A DNA stretch of 64,000 nt. It comes from Saccoglossus kowalevskii (lineage: Eukaryota > Hemichordata > Enteropneusta > Harrimaniidae). The stretch covers positions 58,965 to 122,964 of the forward strand of contig NW_003116946.1 in the NCBI RefSeq assembly GCF_000003605.2, given 5' to 3'. Below, one piece after another: positions 10,001-49,100 of the stretch. Each line of letters begins with the position of its first letter. Position 1 is the first letter of the stretch. The position numbers and the translations under genes are program-made. Below the pieces are notes generated by a model, which was not told the DNA's origin, did not search any database, and saw nothing but the letters and a program-made list of their open reading frames with translations.

Positions 10001-10652
10001 ATGTTTAATGATTCAGAGAATGCATGTATTACATGTCTTGTGAGCCAGCATTCACAGTAAAAGTGAAAGTTTGCGTATTGAAAGAACTGGCAACAGTTAA
10101 CAGGTTTATGCATATAAAAAAAACTTTCTTTCAGGTTTGACCGAGATACCAGTGTCAAGTGGACCGGGTGGAGGTCCCAACAGAGGTGGAGGACGAGGTG
10201 ATATACCTGTTTTTGAGGACACTGAAGGCAAAGATCCCCATATACTTGTCGTTTCCCAGGCACCACAAGCATCTACAGTTGTTGGAAACAGCCAGGGACG
10301 TAAAAAACGTAGTTTAGATGCCACTCAGTGCTTCCCTATACCGACAGAAACCAACTGCTGTTTGAGACAGCTCTACATCGATTTCAAGAAAGACCTTGGC
10401 TGGACATGGATCCACGCACCACAGGGTTACAACGCCAACTACTGCGGCGGAGCTTGTCCATATCTGTGGAGTCAAAACACTCAACACACTACCATTCTCA
10501 GTCTCTATCAGTCTCTTAATCCTGATGCATCGGCAGTACCATGTTGCGTCCCTAAAACGCTTGAGTCACTCACTATTCTGTACTATGAATCCCGTAAACC
10601 CAAGATCACGCAACTGACCAACATGGTGTTGACGTCATGCAAATGTAGTTGA
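7078..10652 (+). CDS. TGFB: TGF-beta ligand precursor, single orthologue of vertebrate TGFB1/2/3
   Basis: Coding exons 7078-7432, 8664-8969, 9713-9820 and 10135-10652 join in phase to 428 aa (human TGFB1-3: 390-414). ATG 7078 has good context (GAGATGG) and no in-frame ATG precedes it. Residues 1-26 are a signal peptide. Cys27 matches the LAP cysteine that bonds LTBP. The latency-lasso block [16 protein letters not shown] and SPPED are nearly identical to human TGFB2. The LAP arm includes QRIELY and WISFDIT. RGD lies at residues 277-279, the furin-type site RKKR at 312-315, and the mature ligand at 316-428 with nine cysteines, [22 protein letters not shown] and terminal CKCS. It is a secreted dimer signalling through TGFBR1/2 to Smad2/3. 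The true TGF-beta subfamily (not BMP/activin) is certain from CC spacing and the tail. Confidence 0.97.
7433..8663. other. TGFB intron 1, with G18 run and CRE
   Basis: The intron holds a perfect CRE (TGACGTCA, 7526-7533), an uninterrupted run of 18 G (7821-7838), and near 8416-8520 an inverted fragment that looks like a LINE 3' end (ATT-type microsatellite beside TCTTTATTG). I see no coding sequence in it. Confidence 0.6.
8416..8520 (-). mobile_element. LINE 3'-end-like fragment (low confidence)
   Basis: Read on the minus strand this ends in CAATAAAGATTATTATTAT, the pattern of a non-LTR element tail with a short A/T-rich microsatellite. No coding part remains. It could be a plain low-complexity tract. 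Confidence 0.3.
9180..9354 (+). mobile_element. MITE with TA target site (family copy 1)
   Basis: A 175-bp element with roughly 24-bp terminal inverted repeats: the left end CTGTAGAATACTTTATTTTC mirrors the right end with one mismatch (T/C). TA flanks both ends (9178-9179 and 9355-9356), as for Tc1/mariner-type insertion. It lies in TGFB intron 2. A second, older copy lies at about 43780-43965 in reverse orientation. Confidence 0.8.
10194..10202 (+). other. RGD integrin-binding motif in the TGF-beta prodomain
   Basis: Codons CGA GGT GAT encode Arg277-Gly-Asp within [10 protein letters not shown], 36 residues before the start of the mature ligand. In human TGFB1 and TGFB3 the RGD sits about 32 residues before the cleavage site and is bound by alpha-v integrins to free the ligand; TGFB2 lacks it. 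Here the position and a following aliphatic residue (Ile) are preserved, in a glycine-rich loop. Confidence 0.85.
10299..10310 (+). other. Proprotein convertase cleavage site RKKR
   Basis: Residues 312-315 are RKKR, followed by SLDATQC, matching the RHRR/RKKR-ALD junction of vertebrate TGF-betas. Cleavage here leaves a 113-residue mature chain, one longer than the human 112. The extra residue falls between Cys7 and the CysCys pair. Confidence 0.9.
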
Positions 10653-10688
10653 GATTTTTATTTTTCTAATTAATTTCCTACGATTTTT

Positions 10689-10694
10689 AATAAA
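10689..10694 (+). promoter_or_regulatory. TGFB proximal poly(A) signal candidate
   Basis: AATAAA lies 36 nt after the TGFB stop codon. Vertebrate TGFB genes usually have long 3' UTRs, and further AATAAA-type signals occur near 11194, so this may be only the first of several. Confidence 0.4.
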
Positions 10695-12119
10695 TATTAA
10701 ACAGGGTTATAATTAAAAGTAAGTTTTCATGAAAGCTTTTAGCAACGTGAGAATCACCGGATTATACAATAGAGGGTCATACAGGATTCTCAATAATTCC
10801 TATGCTAAATACTGATGACTGGAAAAATGAGAATTCATGGAATTATTTTTTTTTTGAAGGGTGTGTACAAAAATCCAGCCTATAAAATGTTTTTTTTCTT
10901 CAAATTTCTCAAACCAATAGATGCAAAAAATATTACAAGTTATCCAACATCCCATTAAACATACACAGACCTCATCTCATTTGAATGAGATGAATGATTG
11001 CAGAGATCACTGTACCCTCACCCACTAATTACATGGACGTTGATGTAACCAACTGTCACATGTGTGTTTTCTGTAAAAGTGATCACTGATATTCCAGAAT
11101 TCATACTCCAGACAACAATATAGATGATTGGTGTTACCAAATTAACCAATCTGTTCTAACACCTACATTATGTATAATATATATATAATATAATAAATAC
11201 AGAGTGCTTTTTTAATAAGAAAGTGCGTGATTTATTGTCTGTTTAAAAAAAAGAAAAAAATCACTTCATTTCAATTTATACAGAAAACAAATAATCTTTT
11301 TCCATTCAACATGATTTAAAATAAGTACACAATAGATAGGTAGGGGAGTCTGCTGTTCTTTGAAAACATGCACTGATATAGTTACAGGTATATTTACATA
11401 GCCCAAAAAAATAGATTTTATTCTGGTCATCAGACATTGAGGTGCATTGAGGTACCTTAAGACCTCTTTGTTTTTTGTTTTGTCAAAGCACTGCACCATT
11501 TCTTTGAATGTCACAGGACAAGAAACAAATGTATTTTTTTTATTGGCCTAAAAATGTTTTTATTGTTTTCATTGCATTGTCTTTGGCAAGATATTTATGA
11601 ACCATTCGGCTACACGTCTAGGCATAACTGCAGATTCTGAACACAACACAGAGGATAGTTATAAACAATCTGTCATATGTCATTAAAAAATAAAAAGCAT
11701 TAAAATAATCATATGGAATAATAATAAAAAAATGATATCCACTGATAAAATATCTAAAGCCCTTTAAAATTACACATAGCCCAAATATATTTACAAAAGG
11801 GAATTATCTGAGCATATCGTATGTACAAAATAACTGAATAAAAAATATGTATGTATGCTAACTGAATATAATGTTCAAACTCAAAACGGAAGAGTGAATT
11901 TTAACACAGTTGACACAGAGAACAGAGAAATCATAGATATACTGAATAACAGCAAAACTACAACAAGAGTAGAACAACAAACAGTTCACAAGTAAGATTA
12001 TGATAAAGAAGGCACATATTCGGTTTTAGTGGGCGGTGGTTTGTGATAATATAGGTCTTCAAGAATTAAACAATATTGTGGATGTATTTATTTTGAGTAG
12101 AGAAAAAGCCAAATCAGAC

Positions 12120-12151
12120 ATCCACTATAATGCTAACGTATTATAGTGGAT
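12120..12151. repeat. Perfect 12-bp inverted repeat (hairpin)
   Basis: ATCCACTATAAT (12120-12131) and ATTATAGTGGAT (12140-12151) are exact reverse complements with an 8-nt loop. It lies between the tails of the converging TGFB and TTLL5 genes. It is too short for a typical miRNA precursor and no function can be assigned. Confidence 0.7.
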
Positions 12152-13645
12152 CACATGCACAGACAAGGAAGATACTGCAGTTTAAAAGACAATCTGACAC
12201 AGCACAAACTAAAAACATACCAAAGTATATTGACATGCAATACTACAATCTAATAATCCAGCTACTTACTCTACTCTACTAAAAGCACATATAAATAACA
12301 AAATTGCATTCATTGTCAGTGCTAATAAAAGAGCAAATGCTATAATGCTCACATTCTGGATTATTGATGGTCAAAGTAATATATCAAAGCTGTAAATGCA
12401 AGTTTTTTTTTATCACAGTGGAATTGTTGCACTTTATCTTGTCCAATATTATCAGTCATGGTCAGTGTTTGGTTATGGTGCCTTGTTGGGAACCTGCAAG
12501 CAAAGAATGTGAAAATCAGTATATACCAACAAGCCATGTGTGTGAGATAAGTCAAACACCAGAATACTCCTACAACTCTGCATTGCATTTGTTTCCAAAG
12601 CCAATAATTTTAGATTCAGATAAATATAATATCAGTGACCACATAATAATATTATAATTGCAATTCCATATATGGCGTGACATTGCTAGAGAGTTGTTTT
12701 CAGCATTACAGTGTATATTGAGAATCCTGGTTATACAGACAATGTGCTAGACACTGATGATGTGTATGATGAAAAAGAAGTGCTCATACATGGAATGGCA
12801 CTCCAGCTTGCTGTCAATCTCTTGTTAAAATACAGAAATATAGAACTATGATGTAACTACATTTGTAGAGATTCAACATGCTGGGTAAGAGGAGAACATC
12901 AGATTACTATTTTTGAAATTGAAATGCACCTAGTAAGAATGATGTTATGTTTATTGACGTTAATGAATACTATTGCACGCACATCTTTTTGTTACTATTA
13001 CAGCTTAAATAAGGCTAACTAACTTTGTTATACCAAATAAAGAAAATTAGAGGAAACATACATACACAAACCATATGGACACTCCACAGATTCACTACTA
13101 AACCACAGAAATAATGAAATGTACTCAAATACAGTATCTTTAAATATTCAAACACCCTTAGTAAATGGGATAAGTTAAGTATCTCGCTGAGAGGTATGGA
13201 TAAAGCGGAGGGATGAATGGTTTCAGTCTCTTGCAGCGTTGATCTTTGTCAATTAATCCATGTAAGTTCATCAGTACAACACAATATTCTCCAGAGAAAC
13301 TACTCACATGTAGATCTAATTTTATGCAATTATACAAAGCATAGGGATGGACAGATTCTGTGGGTGGGAATTCATGCCTGAATACACCAAACAGAAGATG
13401 AGATTGGTGGGACAAACAAGTGGGACATCTGTGGAATTTAATTATGCACAAATCATTTCCAAAAAATGTAAAAAGCTTTTTAATATTATAAGCCAAGTGT
13501 GTAGAATTCTAAATACTATTGTGCTCATCTAGATGTAATATTATCATGCATGCACGTGTGTGCGAAAACATGCGTAGTGTGCACCAAAGGGTGCTTGAAT
13601 ATTTATATTATGATGGTCAACTGTAAATATATGGATTAAATAAAG

Positions 13646-42126
<28,481 letters not shown>

Positions 42127-43779
42127 CGTTACATTAATAGTGAGGAGGGACAGCGAATGGATTAAAGTTTGTTGGAATCAGCTGCTGAAGATCTTGTAAT
42201 GTGTCATGCCCGGATTTGTAAAGAAACTGTAGTAAAAGATGAAATAAAACTGATGATTCGTATATTGCACAAATGGGAGTATCATTGCTATGTTTATTTT
42301 ATCAATTGAACTCAATAATGTCGTTCTGACAAGCAGTTGTGGGAATTTTTTTTATGACTATATTTGAAACATGAAAACACAGTCACTCTCCTAGTAGAGT
42401 GACGAAACAAGTATATGTACTAGGGTATTGTGCTTTATATCATTTACATATTGTAAGTAAGAGTCTTTCTGGTTATTAGGGGTAACCATGTTGATCCAAC
42501 ATGGATTTGGCAATGCTGACATAGAGCAAGTTTGAGCATGCACAATTATTGACCTTACTGCTGAAACCTCCACTATGCTGAAAGGATTCAGCAGTACAGG
42601 TATTTTAGTCATTGAATTAATTAAAGCACTATAATTAACTGATTACTCTATTTAGATAGATGGGTGATATTTAGTTGAAATTACTTAATATTAAAAATTT
42701 ATATACAACAACTGAAGGTATATAGAAATGTTATACCGGTAAATGACTGAGATGGAGTTGCTAAAACCTAAAACATTAGCAATGCAAATACACCAATTAT
42801 TACCAATGTCATAAAAGTTCATGAAAGTCACTTGTAAAACCAATTGACTATGTCTTTGTCATAGTTTTATCTCATTAGTCAACAACTACAATAATGTGAA
42901 GACAGTATATGGGTGAGGGAAATAACATTCCAAACATGAACTTAGTAATAGTTTTACGAGGGTAGTTCGGATACAATAAATTGCTTTGAGAGGTATTATG
43001 ATGGTTTCAACACCAAGGTTATTCTCATAGATTACATATACAACATACAAATTTATATAATGGTATGAAAACAAATTTATCTGCTTCTTTTAATCTCTCA
43101 AAGAACATTTTTATTACCTCAAGCAATTACCTTGAAGTGATGAAGGTCATGCCAATGTCATCAAATAATGAAAAATAAAAATCTTCTATTCTTACCAAGT
43201 ATTTATTGACAATGACTGTCTACAAAGAAGCTGAGGCCATCAAAAAAACAAATAACTCAACACTCAATTTGATGTTTATCTACGTCATTCAATTATCCTA
43301 AAAGAATGGTGAGTAGAAGTGCTATAGTTGTTTAGATAGATGCCATCAGGTAGTCCACGGGTATTAGAACAGATATTCAGATTTCCATAATTTGATTTAT
43401 GGTCACGCAACTACATTTCACAGAAAAAAATAGCCTAAAGACAGCGATGTTTGAGTCACTTAACATTGCTTCCTATGGTGAAACAATCTTGTAAGATATG
43501 AAAATATCATGTAGTAACATAAGATTGGTAATTCTGATTGTCACAAATAATTTGAAATACCCACGAACCTAAATCCTTTTTCTTCAAACTCTTGCATACC
43601 CAATTAAATTGAAAATTGTCTGCAAAGTTTGTTATAACCCAAGCCATCGTTATTTGTCAAAAGGAAGAAATTGTTATTTAGTTTTCACATCTAAATTGGA
43701 AAACAAAATCTGAACACTGCACAGTGACTGTAGTGATTAAATTGAACAGCATGTTTTGATATTTTTTTTACTCCATGTA

Positions 43780-43965
43780 CTGTAAAGTACTTTATTTTGG
43801 CTGGAATTAATTTTCACTGAAAAGAATTTTTGGGTGTTTTGTATGGATTTTTATTACTGATTTCTGACGAGTTGAATGTAAAATATAAGGAAAAAGGTAT
43901 ATTCAATGTATTTTATTTTCACTGTATCATTCCTTGAGCAAAAATAGCACAAATTTATAGTAATA
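43780..43965 (-). mobile_element. MITE, diverged copy 2 of the family at 9180
   Basis: Reading on +, this matches the reverse complement of the 9180-9354 element along its length. It opens CTGTAAAGTACTTTATTTTG, then TTTTTGGGTGTTTTGTATGG, then TGTATTTTATTTTCACTGTA and TGAGCAAAAATAGCAC. The right terminus is decayed. Much lower identity than expected between young copies suggests old insertion. Confidence 0.7.
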
Positions 43966-44127
43966 CTCAAATGGTATATACTAAATGCTGATATATTTGC
44001 AAAATATATTTACATAAAGTAAGTAGCTGATAACAATAAAAATGCTTAAAAGAAAGCAGTTGTACTGTGTCATGTTTGATATGCAACACATGTAAACTAC
44101 AATAAACAAACAACATGCAATGACCAC

Positions 44128-44282
44128 TCAGTGATGTAGATAAAAGCCAGTACCCGAGTGGGCTAGTATACACTCATTGTGATCAGCTACAAATGTGTAG
44201 CATTTACAACACAATCAACTTGTAATCAGAGCTCTATTCTTTTAGTGTAACCAGTAAACAGAATAATTATCTACATCACTGA
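44128..44282. mobile_element. Short element with 16-bp terminal inverted repeats
   Basis: TCAGTGATGTAGATAA (44128-44143) and its exact reverse complement (44267-44282) bound about 155 bp. The CAGTG start hints at hAT, but no 8-bp target duplication is visible in the flanks, so the superfamily is unassigned. Confidence 0.55.
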
Positions 44283-44619
44283 CGCTGCCTTATAAGATAA
44301 AAATAAGAAGATAGAAATTATTTTCTGTTCAAACAAGTTTTAATTTTACAGTTGTGCAGTAGGTGTATACTACTCTACATGCTACCATTTATTCATTTGT
44401 TAACACTAGAGGTCATTTTAACAATAATAAATATGTGAACATAATATGATAGCCTCACCCTGATGTTTGTGATGTATATTATTTTCACAATTGATGCCAT
44501 GTATCCTGCAGTCATATTCGTGAGTGAAAATACAGCATCACAGAATATATCTTTGAGTGCTTCAATTTAAGAAATGACACTCATAAACAAAAAATACCAG
44601 CTGCTTTATAATTAATATA

Positions 44620-44816
44620 ACTTATTAAGATACCTTTTCTGTTTTGTTTTTTCTAACCATTTCTTGTTCTCCGTTTTTATTTGATTTTATTATTTTTTCA
44701 CTAGGTCTTCATTTGTATTTTTCGTCTTGCCATTCTGTATGTATTTGAAACTTTATTGTATTTTAAAAATCCAGATCCTGAACAGGATATGATTTCAATA
44801 AAGGCATTACTTACTT
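44620..44816 (+). mobile_element. LINE 3'-UTR-like tract
   Basis: A T-rich segment ends in TGATTTCAATAAAGGCATTA followed by CTTACTTT. The arrangement (pyrimidine-rich 3' UTR, AATAAA, short repeat tail) is common for truncated non-LTR insertions. No coding part is left, so the assignment is tentative. Confidence 0.35.
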
Positions 44817-45882
44817 TAAAAAGATGACAACAAGGTACAAATTAATTTAGCATAATATTCATTGTGAATAATTACGCATGATCCAAACCATCCAATTGAA
44901 CAGCAAAGTGTTGATGAAGGCATGTATTACTGAGTGTACAAATCTTCAACTTAAACGCAGCCGCACCCCACAACATTACAAAAGTTAAAGAGATGGAGAT
45001 CATTGGTGTTGTACATGCCATTGACAGTTATGTATGGTTGTTGAACGCACAATGCCAAAAGCTTACAGCAAGTCTCAGGTGTATTAGGGCAGCAAGTTAA
45101 GAAACTTGCTCACTAATTTGTTGACAACTTTGATTTTGACTAAGAAGATCTGACCATCGCAAAATACTTTGCATACTCTTCAGTCCTAGTAAAAACTTGA
45201 AAACTTGTTTAAAATATTTTTTTTAAACATTACTAGCACTCGATGGTGAAAGAATGAATGGTAATGGAATCCTTTTCATTGTGGGGGCACCCCTAATCTA
45301 GACTCTAATCCGATCCCTACCTTCCATCGCCCCCAAATTAATTGTATATGCAGGGAATAGTTGCAGTTATCAAGAAGGGCATATACTAGTACACAATCTT
45401 TCCCTTAACTAGTTGCCCCAATACTTCTGAGATTTGCTGTAAAGTTAGTTTCAGTAAAAGGAATTTTGTTTATCTAAAATGGATCAGTGGCTGATGGTAG
45501 TTGCAGAGTGGTTAACAGTAAAACAGCGTAAACATTAACAAATAATCCCGCCAAAGGCGACCGAAACCTAATACATGTATCAAGGAAATCTTTGGAAATT
45601 TAGATCCACAGGTTGTATTTCAAACTTGTCATGGCGTATACAATGTACAACGGATCAGATGTTCATTTTCTCCCGGTCTCCGATATCAACACATAGATAT
45701 TTAATCTGAATGGATATTTGTGTGTAAATCATTAAAATAAAATAAAAACAATATAGTATCAGCTGCGATACGAATATGTTATGAATGACCACCGGCCGGA
45801 CGGGTGGATTATAATTTAAATTTTAAATTGATCACCGTCGACGAACATCCAACATAACTTCGCAAGAGCGGCCACAACTTAC

Positions 45883-45960
45883 CGGTCAAACTCTACTCCT
45901 ACTAGACAAATATTCCTTAAGTTTAACATACGAGGAATACAGAATTGTAGAATAATCTTG
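45883..45960 (-). promoter_or_regulatory. TTLL5: Putative noncoding first exon of TTLL5
   Basis: A strong donor (GTAAGTTG) lies at plus 45882 on the minus strand, in a GC-richer patch next to LYPLAL1. The first coding exon extends 5' as untranslated sequence to an acceptor TTTTACTACAG at 42224. Joining them would give a noncoding exon 1 and a 3.66-kb first intron. The exon's 5' edge is not defined; 45960 is a rough limit. Confidence 0.45.
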
Positions 45961-46039
45961 TTAGAAGCTCTGGATGAGTAGATAATCCTGGCATTGATCT
46001 TGTAAACTAGAAAATATTATAAGTCAGTCCTTTTTTCAA

Positions 46040-46081
46040 TGGCAACCAATTTGTTGTTACGGACGCTGTTGCGCATGCGTA
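46040..46081. promoter_or_regulatory. Bidirectional TTLL5/LYPLAL1 promoter with NRF1 and CCAAT motifs
   Basis: The two genes start head to head within about 270 bp. Between them lie ATGGCAACC (half X-box-like, 46040-46048), an overlapping CCAAT (46046-46050), and TGCGCATGCGTA (46070-46081), one base off the NRF1 palindrome. No TATA box is evident. NRF1 and CCAAT are typical of divergent housekeeping promoters; the X-box half-site is suggestive for a ciliary gene but weak. Confidence 0.55.
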
Positions 46082-46152
46082 CAACTACGAAGGGATAAAA
46101 TCACGCTGAGCTCAAGTCTCATGCTTGCCGAGATATCGTATACTACGCAATC

Positions 46153-49100
46153 ATGGCTGCAAAAACAACGCTTCTGAAACGCTGCATTGTTGCACAATCT
46201 CACAGCAGACATACGGCAAGTCTGATATTCCTACATGGATCAGGTGATGATACCAAGAATCATGTATTAATTGTTTTGATAGTAATACACTTGGTTGGAC
46301 CATGGAACCATATTTAGGGATCAACCATTTTAAATTGTGGGGGTGGCTTAAAGAATGTGACCAGGCATACGAACAGTGGCGTATCTGTACATTTTTATTC
46401 GAATGTGCCTTGCATGCAATTTTGTTCTTACTGTGTGTCCAGCTTGCACATTTCTTTTCAACAAATTTTCCGACGACCCCCAGGATTTTGAATAGTGGAC
46501 CCATTAGTTCCATGATCCGGCTAAAAGAACCCATTGGAGTTAGTTCCAGCATGTGATTACTAAATTAGTGCTTTTTATTCAATGGTTACTGCCCCCTGAT
46601 ACTGAGCGAGTGATTAGAGGCGCTGTATCTAAAAAGTAACCGCGCAAGGGTTACCCGTAAATGGAACAATGGTAGTCTGCGGGAGAGTTCACACTAGCCA
46701 TTTTTTATTTTTGATGATTTGATAATGCGCCTTCCGCGTTCGCATTATGTAAACCTTTGTTTTTTAATATTAACAGGCGATACCGGTGAGGGGGTAAGAG
46801 CATGGGTTAAAGATGTTTTGGGAACTGGAAAAGACCTGGTTTTCCCTCATGTCAGGATTACATACCCATCAGCCCCAGCCAGGTAAATCAGGTTTGAAAG
46901 CCACTCTTACAATGCATACCAGCAATTTTATTAATAATAAATTTTATTGATATAGTATTCTTTATAGGATCTTGAGTTAAATTACAATGAAGTGAGGATG
47001 AAATTAAAAAAAAATATATATATATAAGAGTGTCAACATACACTTGGTAAATTTGACTTGGCCCAAGAAGATCTTAAAAATAGAGCTATGAAAGCAGGCT
47101 TCAAAATGAAACGGTTATTATTCTCAGATACATACATACCCATAAAAACATATCTTAAAATGTTTGATACCATGATAAAACCAATACTTTTATACTGTGC
47201 AGAAATCTGGTCAGAACACCAAACACCAAAAGATGTATATGAATATCATGTCACCAATGGAACAATTACTCATGAAATACTAAAAATACTCGATACCTAC
47301 TCAAAGTTAACAGCAAAGCGACCAATGTGGCATGTTTTTTAGAATTAGGAAGGTATCCATTAATCACAACAGGTATAAAACAGATGATCAAATACTGGTC
47401 GTGAATAAAAAAATGTCTGAAAATTCTTTTGTATATGGAGCATACAGTCTTGGATTAGAACTAGACAACTCTGGCACCTACAACTGGGTACCCGGTTTAA
47501 AACTTATACTTAAGGTAGAGATGCAATTAACCTGACAGGTATTTTAATTAGTTAATTAATAAACCAAGATGACCTCCCTTGTCCACAAAACTATATATTT
47601 TCGGAAAGCTTATTGTATGAATTTTAAAATTTTGTTAGTATTTTTTTTTTATGGACACTGTAGTTTGAAATATGCACAAAAATGTGCTTTTTTGGTCAAA
47701 AGTGATTTAAAAAACCATGCTTCTGTTTCCTGTCAAAATTGGTTTATGGGTACATCTGTTTTTTTTTGTTTTTTTTTTGATAAATATTTTTTATACCCAT
47801 AAACAAAAAAATTACAGGACTTTATAAATACAGTAAATACAGTAATAAACAAAACAAAAAAGAAAACAAAACAAAACCAACAAATAATGAAGACAGATTA
47901 CCATGTAACTACAATTGTATTAAAAAATGTAGATTGTAAATTGGAAGATGCACAAACCAACATTAGGTAAAGTTTCCCCACTTCACCTGAAACAATTCGA
48001 TAGTGCTATTTTTACTACATATACAATATTCCATTTCTTTTGTCTCCATAACTTTTTTTTCTACCAGACGAAATGAAGTTGGAGTGCCATTTAATGTAAT
48101 AATAAATAAATAATTTGTTTAGTTATAATAATGATATGGTTCAACAAACTTGAGAACTGATCATCGCCCAGCAAAATTTGAATATCTGTGAAAGTGTCTG
48201 GGGTATTTAAAAATTCACCGCATCTATTACATATTGATGTCCAAAGGACAGTAACATAGTTGCATGTAACGAATAAATGTGTTAGAGTTTCATCGCTATT
48301 ATGACAAAAAAAACAAAGGCTAGAGGTGACGAGAGGAGGTCTCATACGGTGAAGCATAGTATTCGTAAATAAAACATTATGATTTAGTTTCCACTGGAAT
48401 TCTTGGAGTTTTGTTTCAATGGTAACTCTAAATGGTAACTTGAAAATAATTTCCCACTTAATTTTATTTAGTTGAAACAACTGCTGAAAATAAGTTTTAC
48501 ATTTTGGTGGAATAAAATAAAGAGATGAAACAGCATTCCATATTATTTTACATGTTACCATATTCAANNNNNNNNNNNNNNNNNNNNNNNNNNNNNNNNN
48601 NNNNNNNNNNNNNNNNNNNNNNNNNNNNNNNNNNNNNNNNNNNNNNNNNNNNNNNNNNNNNNNNNNNNNNNNNNNNNNNNNNNNNNNNNNNNNNNNNNNN
48701 NNNNNNNNNNNNNNNNNNNNNNNNNNNNNNNNNNNNNNNNNNNNNNNNNNNNNNNNNNNNNNNNNNNNNNNNNNNNNNNNNNNNNNNNNNNNNNNNNNNN
48801 NNNNNNNNNNNNNNNNNNNNNNNNNNNNNNNNNNNNNNNNNNNNNNNNNNNNNNNNNNNNNNNNNNNNNNNNNNNNNNNNNNNNNNNNNNNNNNNNNNNN
48901 NNNNNNNNNNNNNNNNNNNNNNNNNNNNNNNNNNNNNNNNNNNNNNNNNNNNNNNNNNNNNNNNNNNNAAAGTGCCATCTGAAAACTGTCTACCAGTTGT
49001 CAATTTTGCAGGTTGGCAGCTCAAATTTCACTACTTCAAGTTTATGCATAAATTAACACCCAGGCTAGTTGTCTGTACGATTGTTGTAACACTGTTCAAT

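Larger units (their letters stand above)
10653..13645. other. Convergent 3' zone between TGFB and TTLL5
   Basis: No further homologous coding exons are visible. The stretch is AT-rich, with scattered AATAAA/TTTATT hexamers on both strands that could serve the 3' UTRs of the two converging genes. One perfect 12-bp-stem hairpin lies at 12120-12151. The ORF-like stretch 12364-12657 has no recognisable protein. Confidence 0.5.
42224..45882. other. TTLL5 first intron
   Basis: Mostly unremarkable AT-rich sequence. It contains the second MITE copy (about 43780-43965), an inverted-repeat element (44128-44282) and a LINE 3'-end-like tract (about 44620-44816). I see no coding exon. Confidence 0.5.

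Noticed and set aside
13158-13496. Minus-strand ORF as the TTLL5 C-terminus
   Set aside because: No similarity to the TTLL5 tail and no acceptor in the right phase at its start.
46151-46552. Minus-strand 133-codon ORF
   Set aside because: Antisense to LYPLAL1 exon 1 and intron 1; no homology.
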